From contig NC_070560.1 of the NCBI RefSeq assembly GCF_026914185.1, positions 7,245,501-7,309,500 on the forward strand: 64,000 nt of DNA, given 5' to 3'. Of the stretch, positions 48,036 to 58,952 are shown one piece after another. A program made the translations under genes and the position numbers. The stretch's first letter is position 1. The number at the start of each line of letters is the position of its first letter. Source of the stretch: Puccinia triticina (lineage: Eukaryota > Basidiomycota > Pucciniomycetes > Pucciniales > Pucciniaceae). The notes beneath the pieces are model-generated. The model was not told the origin of the DNA and did not search any database. It worked only from the letters and a program-made list of their open reading frames with translations.

Positions 48036-48809
48036 TCCAAGTATATTAAAGCTTCAGGTTCACAGAAAAAAAATTCAAGGGTTTCCCCTACATTTGAGCA
48101 AATTACAAAAAAGAAATCAAAGGTTTCCCCTTTTACAAATCAAGCAATCACAGAATGAAATTCAGGTGACAATTGAAGCAACACACAAAAAAAAAATCAT
48201 ACAAAAAAAGTCCCGCACCCAACCACCCAGCGCAGCAAGCTGACACACCGTGGCCCAACGCCCATCCCTGTCTAGCAGGGTTAAAAAGCGTTGGGAAGAG
48301 GACCCCCAGCCCGAAAGCACAGGGGGGCCCCCGAATATTCCCCGCCGGACTGCGCAAATGCAACAGCGGACGGGGGTGAGACGACCCCTGGCTGAATTAC
48401 AGCTTGTAGGTCGCCTGAGGAAAATCACACCAAACCCACCCCTCCTTTTATAATTCCTTGTCCTCGCCTCGTTGCCATTCAAACATCCCCCCACCAACAA
48501 TGCTGACCTCAAGCCACAACCATACACCACCAAAAGTCTCGCCACGGGCGTCCTCCGAAGACCGTTGCCCAACCAACCAATAATAATCCACCCGTCGTAA
48601 CCCCGGCTACAACCACGACGTGGCCCCTGCACCACCCACGCCCGCCATGCCACCTGAATTGGCCCCCTGGGTCCACTTTTCCAGCCTGAACACACTTGAA
48701 ACGCACTCAAGCCGTTGATCCCCATGCCAAACTTTGTAAGCCACTGCGCCCACAGGATGCACAATAGAACAGACTGCTGATCGATTTGTGTTGTGGTTTT
48801 TCTGTCCAG

Positions 48810-49345
48810 CTGATTGATCCCCAGGACAGCCGATTCACGCGGTACTTCGAGCGCTCTTCAGTCTCGACGCCAGACCAGGAGTGCGACGAGCCGCACTACT
48901 TTGACCACCCCTACACCTCGTACGACTCATCGCCGGACTCGGTCCTGAGCCCGTTGCGCTCCCGGGCCACCTCAATAGCCCTGAAGAAGCTCATGGAGAC
49001 CCAGATGCAGATGCTGCTTGACATCAGCGCGGCTTGGAAGAAGAAGTACCCTGTGGACGCATCGGACGAGGCGCCCCGGAGCACGGCCCACGACGAGGAC
49101 GAAGCAGCAGCGCCCTGCATAAGTAGCAGCATCAGCAGCAGCAAAGCTTGCGAGGTACTGCCGGTGCCGACCAGTGCCGCCCAGCCCGCGTCCTTTCTCC
49201 CCGCCAACCCTATCTTCCCCTCCGCACAGCTCCTCCGCAAGATCCGCTCCATGTCCCAGAAATCCTCCGTCTCCCTCGCCTCCCTCGTCGACCGGCTCTC
49301 GCTCAGAGATAAAGACAACTCCAGCCTCTCCGCAGACGTCGAAAG
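48810..49345 (+). pseudogene. Captured host gene fragment 1 in Helitron 1 (unknown gene)
   Basis: An exon-like stretch follows a polypyrimidine/CCAG acceptor at 48809. It reads LIDPQDSRFTRYFERSS, then SPLRSRATSIALKKLMET and LLRKIRSMSQKSSVSLASL, before running into non-coding AT-rich sequence near 49345. GC content is well above the surrounding Helitron DNA. There is no start codon in agreement and no proper end, so it looks like a piece of a larger Ser-rich gene. I do not recognise the parent. Confidence 0.6.
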
Positions 49346-49522
49346 CTATATTTTTTTTATCATTATACAAAAGCTGTGACAAACAAAGTTAATTCAGATT
49401 ACCCGAGGCTTGGCCTCAAGCCCGCCGCCTTCAACCCGAGCCCAGCCTCATGCTCGAAGCTGACCTCTTCAATTGCATCATCAGCTGCTCGCCCTCGACC
49501 ATACCAACAGCAACCAACACAG

Positions 49523-49762
49523 TGCATTGACCTACCAAAATATGCAGCTAACCGTTCTCTGCGTATCATTTATCTCGATGGCCAGAGTGCCTCATTGGGC
49601 ACGCCTGGCTTTATGGACAGCCAAAATTTTCTCCTTAACGGTATTGTTCCCAAGGAGCTTGGTGACAAAGGCCGCTACCTAAACGCAGCGCATGGCCGCG
49701 CCCGGGACCTCTGTAAGCTTGGAAAACAATGGGGTTTCAAGGGCGTTGAACACTTGTTTTGA
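49523..49762 (+). pseudogene. Captured host gene fragment 2 in Helitron 1
   Basis: After a likely acceptor (ACACAG) at 49522 the frame reads CIDLPKYAANRSLRIIYLDG, then QSASLGTPGFMDSQNFLL, and ends GFKGVEHLF before TGA. The RIIYLDGQSA...GTMDSQ...ARDLCKLGK..G pattern resembles, from memory, an uncharacterised secreted fungal protein family; the usual continuation after GV is missing. A second parent gene is likely, since the composition and the junction differ from fragment 1. Confidence 0.5.
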
Positions 49763-50375
49763 ATTGATGAGATGTGATTTCACCGAGGGATTGGAGTTGT
49801 TTTTTTGTATCTGTTTGTTTTTTTGCTTCCTTAACTTATTTTACCGCTGCTGGTGTTACCCCACAGTAATTCAATCAATATTGACACCCAAAAGGACTTA
49901 ATGTTACAAGTTGTTTGCAGGCCTTGTCATCAACTCACCATTTTACCTCAGAGCCCCACGGTATTATTTCCAAGCAACCAGTCGCCAATTCTTTTGTCCT
50001 GGTGAAGTCCGAGTGATCCTAGACCCAAGTGGCTTTGTGAGCTTCTAAGATTGAATCAAAAGCTTGAGCCATTTATTTACCGAACTCATTTCTTTTCAGA
50101 CTTAACATTGCCTAATGGATATCATGAGAGGAAGGCAATAAAACTTGTCTGCTGGTGAAAACTTGATCTTGATAAATTTCAACAAGCCAGTCAGATTTAG
50201 CTATTCCCTATATATTAAGAATTTTAGCCAACCAGAAGTCCTCCAATCAAAATTTATGAATGTGTATGAGATAATCTCAAGCATAATTTGGAGGCGCCTG
50301 GAAGGGAATGACTATGCCAAGGGAGAAATGGTGGGTGCACCCTTAGGAAGTTGACACAGGGTTTTGGGACCTGCA

Positions 50376-50404
50376 GCGGCGCAGCCGCCTTAGAAAGGTC
50401 CTGA
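50376..50404 (+). other. Third Helitron-like 3' hairpin
   Basis: GCGGC-gca-GCCGC preceded by CTGCA, as in the two Helitron ends, then CTGA followed by T. It may be the 3' end of an older Helitron inside Helitron 1. Spacing from hairpin to CTGA is 12 bp counted from the stem end, but the intervening bases differ and no matching 5' end was found. Confidence 0.4.
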
Positions 50405-51155
50405 TTGGCACTGAAAGAATAATATGTGAAATAATAATGAAAGCCATACAACACAAAATAAAGCTACTGAGTCAGGGAAATTAGACTATTGTAATACAAA
50501 TAAAATGCCCACAGCCAAGATTTATTCACACATTCACCTCAGGATACTACAATAGGGAGAAAAGAACTTAGTGGTTGCGCCCACTGAAGTCCCCTCTGTA
50601 AATAGAGGCCTATTTGGCCCTCAGGAAAAGATCCCCCAGACCATTCACCACCCAGAAACTGTAAGTTTGCCTTGAATATTCTCCCCTGCTACTACTGTAG
50701 CCTCTTTTCCTTTAAAACCACCCTTTGCACACAAAATCCACTGGATTAAACCCTTTAAATCATCAAAAAATCCCTTATCAGCATATTTAAAGCTTTATCC
50801 TGATAAGTAGTTGCCATAAGACCTCCGCCTCTGTCAAGCAGCCAATCAGTTTAAGCACTTACCACCTACTTTTTACGCCAAATTAATTCCCTGTAATTAA
50901 TAATGACATATTATTAACTACATAATTAATCCTTCCTCTGTTACAGAGTGTTTAAACCCTTGTACAGCCATACTTGCCATGTAAGAAGCTTAGTAATTTA
51001 TATTACCAGTGTTTACATCAGCACAGTTATAGTGCTAGGGCCCAAAACCCTTATTTTGAAGGGTTTTTAGCCCTAAGCTTCATAAACAGAGCTGTCAGAA
51101 TGGATTTAAATTTTTGATGCTGTGCAGGTGGTTGTGCAATTGGACCTTGGATTTG

Positions 51156-51182
51156 CAGCGGCAAAGCCGCCTTGGCCTCTAG
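51156..51182 (+). terminator. Helitron 1 3' terminal hairpin and CTAG
   Basis: Stem GCGGC, loop AAA, stem GCCGC, then CTTGGCCT and CTAG followed by host T at 51183. In Helitrons this hairpin is the replication stop signal. The counterpart in Helitron 2 is at 59599-59625 on the minus strand. Confidence 0.82.
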
Positions 51183-51940
51183 TTTCTACTAAGTGATGGA
51201 ACATTCAAGAATTTTAGATTCTAAAGTGTGAATAGCTTATTATCATTTCGGAATACACACCTTGTGTACAGGACTACACATTGTACAGTTTTCATACCTT
51301 TAATTAAAACTTACTGAAAAATGCAGGGTTCAGAGCCACAAATAAAATTGTTCAACGCAAAAGGGGGCTAGATTGGTGGATGCTAACGGGAACTTCAATA
51401 TCCCCTTGCTTCTGAAAACAGCTGGAGAAATAATTTGACAGTTTGCCTGAGACCTCCAAGGCAAACAGTCAATTCTTAAATGCTCACACACATCTTGGTT
51501 TGAGTTATGTATGCCTTTTGTCTTTTAGATTGATTGTCTTCACATATTTTCCATACATATTTTCCATGAATTTTCTCCTGCATGTTGTGGTGAGACCAAT
51601 CAACTCTCAACAACGTCAAAATGGTACAATTTTATATAATAAAGTACATTATAAATTACATAATAAATAACTTTAGTACAAACTCTTTACAATAAATCTT
51701 TTTACTCAGATTTCACATCTTTTTTATCACCCAGAAAACTTGTGATACTCCACTCAGCATCAATCAATCACGCCACAAATTAGTACAGTTAATCATTATT
51801 TTCACACGTAGATTCAAGCTCATACTAGGCGCACAGCCACTTCAGGCTGTTTTTGTTTTCCCACATACTTCCCCTCAAAGATTTGCATTCACATGTTGAT
51901 AAATCTCATCTTAGACGTGATCATCTTTCCCAAAGTAGTC

Positions 51941-52003
51941 ATTTCTTTTCACACTATATTAATTTCTTTTCACACTATATTAATTTCTTTTCACACTATA
52001 TTA
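51941..52003 (+). repeat. 21-bp tandem repeat, three units plus partial
   Basis: ATTTCTTTTCACACTATATT plus A repeated three times, then a degenerate fourth unit. Confidence 0.92.
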
Positions 52004-52800
52004 ATTTCTTTTTCACACACTGAATTCCTATTTCACACTACATACCTTATTGTACATCACAAAAACCACTCTCAGACGAGTTTTTATCTATAAAAGGAGG
52101 CCTTCCTTGCCCCTTCCTGTTTCCTTTTTCCCCATGCTTGCACTAGATAGTAATATTAAGAGATTACTTCTGCATTCATCACTTTATTATAATTAGATCA
52201 TCATAGTTAAGAGTTAGATCATAAATTTAGAAATTGATAATTATAACTTGCCCTTGATAACAAACCCAATCACGTCATTTATAACATCTCTTTATGCGCA
52301 CAAAACCTGGTTCTTAGGTTCTGAAAAAGCTAGATAATAGAATACTTCAGCAGATTGCGCCACACTATAAATTCTAGTGTACATTCTCCCAGAGCTTATT
52401 CAAGGAAGGCAGCCCTTCAAGCACCTGTAGCCTAAACTTACCTAGTTTTTGCTATTTCCCTTCCAAGCTCAGATCACGCCTTGCGTAGAAGTTCCACAAC
52501 GTAGGATTCATTAATCACAGGTAACTTTGTTTCCATGTGCATGGTGCAAAAATGTGGTGTTGATTGCTCTTATCACATGCCACTTAAGTAGCACAGGCTG
52601 CTAGATAAGCCTTTGGTACTGCAGACCTGCTGTATCCAGACCACTGAAAATTATTGGCCTTGGAACAGCAGGAGTGGCACGCACATGTGAGGAAAAGAGC
52701 TGATTTTTTTTCTGGTGGTTTGAAGGTGGGCGCGCGGGGAAACTTGGATTGGTTTTGTATCCCCCTGTGTCCTCCGGGGAGTGTTATTTTCTTATGTAAC

Positions 52801-52836
52801 GTCCACCCTCAGGTTTGGGCAAACGTGAGGGTGGAC
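52801..52836. repeat. Perfect 36-bp hairpin
   Basis: GTCCACCCTCA at 52801-52811 pairs with TGAGGGTGGAC at 52826-52836, and the interior GTTTG-gg-CAAAC extends the stem. It lies at the left edge of the second palindromic array. Confidence 0.85.
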
Positions 52837-52869
52837 ATTGGCAAGTTGCTGGCACATGTACTGCAAGTT

Positions 52870-53730
52870 GATGAACAGTGTGTACTGTTCATCGCACTGG
52901 GAAAGCCCAGCTGACTCCCAGTACATGCTGGCAATCAAGCTGGGCGTATCCCAGCCTTGTAGGGAGTATAAACTGCCTACCAAGCTCAGATAGGCCCAGA
53001 TCAATGACCAGCATGTGCTGGTCATTGGGCTAGGGCTTCTCCGGCTCAACAACAAGCACAAACTGATCATCAAACTGGCAGAGGCCGCGCTTGGTGACCA
53101 GCATGCACTTGTCATCAGACCCCTGGCTCTCCGAGCTCAAACCCGGAGTACATAGGTCATCAAGCCAGGGAAGCCCTTGCGCGATGACCAGCACATGCTG
53201 GTCATCTATCTGGGATTTTACAAGCTCAGTAGGCAGTACATACTGTCCACCAAGCTCTTAAAAGCCCAGCTGAATGAACAGTACATGCTGACTGTTGAGC
53301 TGGGATTTTCCCAGCGCGATGTGGGGTGCATGCCGGTTCACCAGGCTGAGAAAGGCTCCGCTCAACAACCATTATTTGCTGGTCATTGAGCTGAGATTTT
53401 CACAGCCTATTACCCTGTAATCAATTGGATGGTGTCTCCACTTGATGGCCAATGCACACTGGTCATTGAGAGGAGAAAACCTTCATGTGATGGCCTTAAA
53501 AACTGGTCATTGAGCAGAGGACGTCTCAAATCAATGGCTAGTAATATACATGGCCATCAAGTGAAGCTCTCCAATCCATTGCCAGTAACCAGGCTCATTG
53601 ATTGGAGTATGTCTCAACTTGATGGCCTTCCAAACCACCATTGAGCGGAGGCTTTTGCCACTCAATGCATGTCCATACTGGTACTCAATTGGAGGGTGTA
53701 TCCACTTGATTTCCAGTACACACTGGCCAG
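52870..53730. repeat. Second palindromic minisatellite array, ~46-bp period
   Basis: Degenerate units with the same kind of 24-bp palindromic core as the array at 32.7-33.4 kb: GATGAACAGTGTGTACTG then TTCATC (52870), ATGACCAGCATGTGCTGG then TCAT (53004), GATGACCAGCACATGCTGG then TCATC (53182), AATGAACAGTACATGCTG (53275), GATGGCC...GGTCATT (53440, 53490). Spacers are also palindromic (CAGCTGGG / CCCAGC). Unlike the first array it is not enclosed in a perfect giant hairpin and is more diverged. Confidence 0.8.
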
Positions 53731-54545
53731 TGGAGGATCCCTGTGGGTGCCAGCATGAGCAATTGATTTGAGAAAACCAATATTTGAGTTTAACTCACTG
53801 GAACACACAAGATTGGATATGGAACAACTCAGTATGAGTTCAGTATAAACATACAGCTGAACCACAATAAAGTTACACATGAGGGAATGGTTCAAATCTG
53901 GCAGACTTCCAGGGAGAAATTACGGTCTGGCACTCTCTAGAGAGTGCAACCAATCACCTCATTGTAGCTTTCAGGGCAGCTAAAACCCCTCATTCTCTTG
54001 TTCCCCTGGAGCTAAAATCCCTCACTCTTTTCTTTTTAAGGAGGCTCTCCTCCCCCCACTTGTTATTTCTCTCAGCAAACTACTTGCACTCAGCTTACCC
54101 CATAACAGTACAATACTTGCTCACTCTACAGTATTAGCCCACTCTATATTGTGGTTTTACACCCTTACATACAAATTACAACCTCATTACAACACTTACA
54201 CATCAGCTACATCACTATAACCCTCAAGCCACCTGCTCAAAGTAGGCTATCTTTTGATACACCTCCACTATCACTACATAAACCTTCCAATGGTAGATTG
54301 GGGGGCTTTTTTTAGTGTCTAGTGACCCAAGAAAGGCAGAGGTAACCTCATTCATCCCTTTCCACACTCAGCAAAAGGTTCTCAGGAACACTTTTGAGCT
54401 TTACACCGGCTCATCAATTACTTCTAAATGTGATTCTTGTCTCTTCCATCTGGCGGAGTAACGGGGTTTGCTCAAGTCTGAACAATTCCTATCTTCACGC
54501 AAAGAGCCTCCCCAACTCTTCCAAATTGCCAAAATAGCATCCTTT
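53731..54545. other. Intergenic, no gene seen
   Basis: Only the inverted partner of the 18-bp palindrome motif (53917-53947) is recognisable. Confidence 0.5.
53917..53947 (-). repeat. 18-bp palindrome within a repeated terminal motif (right copy)
   Basis: AAATTACGGTCTG followed by GCACTCTCTAGAGAGTGC; reverse complement of the motif at 47471-47501. Confidence 0.8.
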
Positions 54546-56541
54546 TCAGCCAATTTTCTTCTGGAATTGGACATCCTCTCTTCTTGTAATGATCTTCATC
54601 AAATTGTTTGCGCAGCAAATACAAATCCCACGCCTAAAAGCTTCTTCCCTCCAAAGAGGATAAGTAAAACCAGCTTCTGCCAACATGATGTTGATATCCA
54701 TTGGAACTTGCTGATTATTCTTGGGTGGAGGAACCACTGCAACAGATGCTGCTGGCGGAACTGCAAACCTGTATTCAATTCGGGGAGATGGGGCTGATTG
54801 TTGGTGACTCAAAGATGCTACTTCCCCCGCATCTGGCGCCAATTCCACTGCACGTTCTTGCTTTTCTTCTAGACCCTTAATGGACAACCAATTCCAATGA
54901 ATAATTCCGCACTCATGAATCTTTGGATTAACAGCAGCTTGATAAAAAGCTACTAAGGTTGAGTCAGAATAATCAACCAGATATAAATAAGAATTAAACT
55001 CAATATTGAAATTGGTAATCGACTTAGATCCTTGGCGAAGAGCTGCAAGCTTTTCTTGAGCTTCCTCTTTCTCCTTGTGATTTGAAAAGACACTTTCCAA
55101 ACATTGAAGAAACGATTCCGCAGTATTAAGATCCTTGATAACAAAGCCGGCCAAGGAAGAAGCTCTAGTCGTCAGTGTCCCCAATGCCTCTGCATTCTTC
55201 TTCAAAAGACCGTGCCACCAGTTGTAAGAAGGACAATTGTATCCCAAATTTCCCCATGGAGTGTGAAAATACAAAGCAATCCACAGAATCTTCTGTCTTT
55301 CCGACAAGAAGTGATCATGGAACTGCGCAAAAGTGTCCCTCATCTTGGAGCAAAATTGGTAAGTTTCATGTATGTTTCCCAAAAAGTAGATATGGGAAAA
55401 ATGAGGAGGTTGAGGCAACACCGCAAGAGCTACACTACGCAAAGCGGTAAGCGTAGCAAAAGCGTAGCGATTTGGGTCCCACTTCGCTGCGCTTTTAGTA
55501 GCGGACTGGGTGCTACGCTTTTTGCTTTTTTTTCAAGCAGAAAAGATCCGCAAAAATAGCGAGCTATTTTCAGCGGTGAATAGCAGAATTCTGCTACGCT
55601 TATTGCTACAGTAGCGGAAAAAACGCTACTCTAGCAATTTTGCTGCGCTACTGTAGCAACATTCCAATATCAATCCCCAGCATCATAATTGATGGAGGAT
55701 TGATGATTAATTTTCATCTAGGGCAGTTTCCACAGAAAGGCGTACTGGCCTGCTACGCTTTTTCAAGAAAAGCTGCCCCATTTGCTACGCTTTTGGCGCT
55801 ACAAGGCGCTAATAGCGCCAAAAAGCGCCGATTTCGCCGCTACGCTCAACTTTAGCAAAAGCGAAAAATAAAAATCGCTGCGCTACGCGCTAATCATATT
55901 TAAAGTAGTGGTACTGGCGCTTCGCTACCGCTTTAAGTAGCGGCCTTCCGCTCGCGCTATCGCTAATTATCATTTGAAAAAGCAGTACCCCCGCTTCGCT
56001 ACACAAAAGCACCACTTTTTGTAGCGAAGCGTAGCTCTTGCGGTGTTGTTTGAGGATGAAAACCCAATTGTTGCCGAGTTGTCAATTCTTCCAAAATGGT
56101 TAAACATGAATTAGTCAAATTGGAGGCCGTATTGATAGTGTTGCAAACTTGAAGAAATTCTTGCACGTAATGAGATTTCATCCAAGTGAAGTTGTTAGCA
56201 AAAACCAACAACTGGGATAATTCCTTGATTGTCACATCATTGCGTTAAATGGTGTCTTCCTGTCTTCTTGCTTGAAGTTGAAGAGAAGAAATGGCCTGAG
56301 AATTCACCAAAATGGTTTGATCTCTATCCAGTAAACTGTTGACATCCAACCCCGCAATGAGTCCCAAAACCGCATCTTCTTGTCCTCTTGGCAAAGATCC
56401 ACTCCCTGTGATTGTTTGATCACCCGCGTGATGAGGAGTGGGTGAAGTGGAAATAGGAAGTTATTCAATTGGTTGTGGCTCAAAATTAGCCAGGACCGGG
56501 CCCAAAGTCGGGAGCAAACGTTGAGCTGTATCTGAAACCAT
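54546..56541 (-). pseudogene. Retrotransposon gag remnant, split by a TIR element
   Basis: Read on the minus strand from ATG 56541: MVSDTAQRLLPTLG, a stop after 26 codons, then SGSLPRGQEDAVLGL and LLDRDQTILVNSQ, a second stop, then TIKELSQLLVFANN to about 56049. After the inserted element (55416-56048) the frame resumes as PQPPHFSHIYFLGNIHETYQF-type sequence, followed by FLSERQKILWIALYF, QKLAALRQGSKSI-like gag signature, PMDINIM and a degenerate zinc knuckle RRGICICC. The pattern is that of Ty3-type gag/capsid proteins (retrotrans_gag), which form the particle shell. No protease or polymerase follows. It has two stop codons, a truncated knuckle and an insertion, so it is dead. Confidence 0.75.
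55416..56048. mobile_element. 633-bp TIR element inserted in gag, rich in AGCGTAGC motifs
   Basis: Ends CAACACCGCAAGAGCTAC and its exact reverse complement. Flanks carry TTGAGG on both sides (left directly adjacent, right after one extra T), a probable target duplication. The interior is saturated with TACGCTTTT / AGCGTAGC motifs in both orientations. Gag coding sequence continues on both sides. Possibly a hAT-derived MITE; no coding capacity. Confidence 0.85.
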
Positions 56542-56576
56542 AACATCCAGTAACGGGCTCTGGAAAGGAGTAATAA

Positions 56577-57451
56577 GGGCCTGTACCATAGCGGCTCAAA
56601 AAGCTGTTTTTTGGCCGGAAAACGACTTTCCTCACGGAAAACAGTTTCCCCTCAAAAACGTGTACCACAGCACCTGTTTCTGGGGGAAATCAGAACTCGT
56701 TTTTCGCTCAAAACGATCAATTTCCAGGAACAGGTCTGACCCTGTTTCTCATGTGTGTTTTCCTTCTGCTGAGCCCCCTGCAACCAAGACACCGGGGCCT
56801 CTCTCGGCCAATGCAACATGTGTATTGGTCTCTCTCACATCTCGGACCAATGCAACATAAATATGTATCTCTCACCTTGGACCGACCCATGATCACCTTG
56901 GACCAAGCCAACAACTCAGTCCGTCTATCCTCCCAGACTGATATGTATTATCAGTCTGAGAGGAATTCTCTCCTTCCTCTCCAGCCGATACAACTAGATT
57001 GGTTGGAGAGGAAGAGAGAGGGTTCTGCCACCAATACTATGTATTGAGTAGCTCTCTCCCCCTTCCTCTCGGACCGCTCTATTGGATTGGTCTGAGAGGA
57101 ATCCTCCCCTTCTTCCTCTCTGCCCGATATACAATTGATCCAAGAGGAAGAAGGGGAGTGTTCCCCTCAGATCAATACATTGTATTGGTCTGATGGGATC
57201 TCATCTTGGACCAATACACAATGAATGTATTGGTCTAGTGTTGAGGACCTTCCACCCCCCCCCCCCGGACCCATGTGTTATGTATTTATGTATGTACATA
57301 CACAGTTTGGGCCGGGAGAGAAGTGCAGGAAGCCTGCAGTTGTGGTACACGATTATGGGAGGCTGTTTTTACCTCTTGATAAACTGAATATTGAAAAAAA
57401 GAAAACTGTTTTCCTTGCGCGTTAAAAACAGATTTCGTATGGTACAGGCCC
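56577..57451. mobile_element. TAA-target TIR element, family B copy 2 (875 bp)
   Basis: Ends GGGCCTGTACCAT and ATGGTACAGGCCC flanked by TAA (56574-56576 and 57452-57454), the same ends and target as the element in the intron at 24086-24681. The interior differs: it holds a run of degenerate repeats of the ATTGGTCTGAGAGG / GGACCAATACA type between about 56,790 and 57,240. Confidence 0.85.
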
Positions 57452-57454
57452 TAA

Positions 57455-58669
57455 CACTTCAAGGATAATTAAATTTCCCAATAAAAATACTCAAATTTTG
57501 AGGTTGGGAAAATCATTGAAAAAAATCACTCTGTACTGAAAAAAAATGCAAACTGAGCGTGCTCAGCCAAAAAAATAAAAATGTGTCAGACTGAGTAAAA
57601 AACAATGGGGCACATTTTTGGGGTGATTTGTTGGACGGGACTGCACAAGGCCCGCATGGGCCCGTAAAAGGCCCATTGGGCCCATTGAAAAAGTAGTATT
57701 TGTTTGGAATTCCGATGCTCTGCTAAAATGTGAAATGGGTCAAACTGAATAAAAAACATGGGGGTACATTTTTGGGGAGATTTTCTGGACGGGCCTGAAT
57801 GAGGCCCACATGGCCCCCACAAAGCCCACTGGGCCCATTGAAAGAGTAGCCTTGGTTAAGAAAGCATATGCTCATCTAAGAAATAAAATGTGTCAGACTG
57901 AGTAAAAACCTTAGGGGCACATTGTTGGGGAGGCTTTTTGGACGGGCCTGCATCAGGCCTGTACGGGCCAACAGGGTTCCAAGGAAAAGGAAAGGGTCTG
58001 GACATACTTTCTGTGAGTGCACAAATGTCATACAGATGTCAGAAGCCCTTCAATTTCTTCTGTTGATTAGTGGTCAATTGGTGCTGTTCTGAAACATCAT
58101 ATGGGCATTCTTAACCAAGAGTACTTCTGGGTTGGCAAAACCAGCTTTGGGTGGGCCCTGACGGGCCTGATGCAGGTCTGTCAATAAGCCCCCCCCAAAA
58201 GTGTGGCCCCATGTTTTTTACTCAGGTTGACACATTTTTGTTTCTTAGCTGAGCATAGGCATTCTTGACCAAGGCGACTCTTTCAATGGGCCCAGTGGGC
58301 TTTGTGGGGGCCATGTGGGCCTCATTCAGGCCCGTCCAAAAAATCTCCCCAAAAATGTACCCCCATGTTTTTTATTCAGTTTGACCCATTTCACATTTTA
58401 GCAGAGCATCGGAATTCCAAACAAATACTACTTTTTCAATGGGCCCAACGGGCCTGTTAGTGGCCCATGCGGGCCTTGTGCAGGCCCGTCCAACAAATCA
58501 CCCCAAAAATGTGCCCCATTGTTTTTTACTCAGTCTGACACATTTTTATTTTTTTGGCTGAGCACGCTCAGTTTGCATTTTTTTTCAGTACAGAGTGATT
58601 TTTTTCAATGATTTTCCCAACCTCAAACTTTGAGTAATTTTTTTGGGAAATCTAATTATCCTTGAAGTG
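57455..58669. mobile_element. TAA-target giant fold-back element (1,215 bp)
   Basis: Ends CACTTCAAGGATAATTA and TAATTATCCTTGAAGTG with TAA on both sides (57452-57454 and 58670-58672). Each arm (about 550 bp) contains about three copies of a ~150-bp unit with motifs ACATTTTTGGGG, GACGGGCCTG and GGGCCCATTGAA; the right arm is the reverse complement of the left. The turn is near 58,000-58,140. Its left TAA is the right TAA of the preceding element. Confidence 0.88.
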
Positions 58670-58952
58670 TAAACTGTTGTAGGCATGGCTATTGGGCGAG
58701 CCCAGGCCGCCCGCGGGCCACAATATTATTGGGCGGGTCGGGCCAGGCAAATTTTGCTCAAATAGTTGCCCGGCCTGAACACGTTTATCTGCTGGCCCGC
58801 CGCCCACAGGCTCCAGAAAAAAAAATGAAAAAAATGTTTGTTTGGATAATTAAGCATAGCATGTAGTTTTTTGAGCCTATGAAATACTCCCTCCACTATT
58901 ATGGAGGGTGGCCAGTCATAAACAAAAGAAATCAAAGTTAAAGTAAATCCTT

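Larger units (their letters stand above)
48036..51182 (+). mobile_element. Helitron 1, non-autonomous, carrying host gene fragments (3,147 bp)
   Basis: The 5' end TCCAAGTATATTAAAGC follows an A. The 3' end has the hairpin GCGGC-aaa-GCCGC about 12 bp before CTAG and is followed by T. This fits the A|TC...CTRR|T Helitron rule. Both ends match Helitron 2 (59599-62596) closely, over about 380 bp on the 5' side and about 50 bp on the 3' side. There is no terminal inverted repeat or target duplication, as expected. No Rep/helicase is encoded. Two gene fragments lie inside. Confidence 0.85.
51183..52869. other. Intergenic, AT-rich, no gene seen
   Basis: Contains a 21-bp tandem repeat (51941-52003) and a perfect hairpin (52801-52836). 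No supported gene. Confidence 0.5.

Noticed and set aside
52792..53115. 107-codon minus-strand frame with Leu/Ser repeats
   Set aside because: It is a translation of the palindromic minisatellite array.
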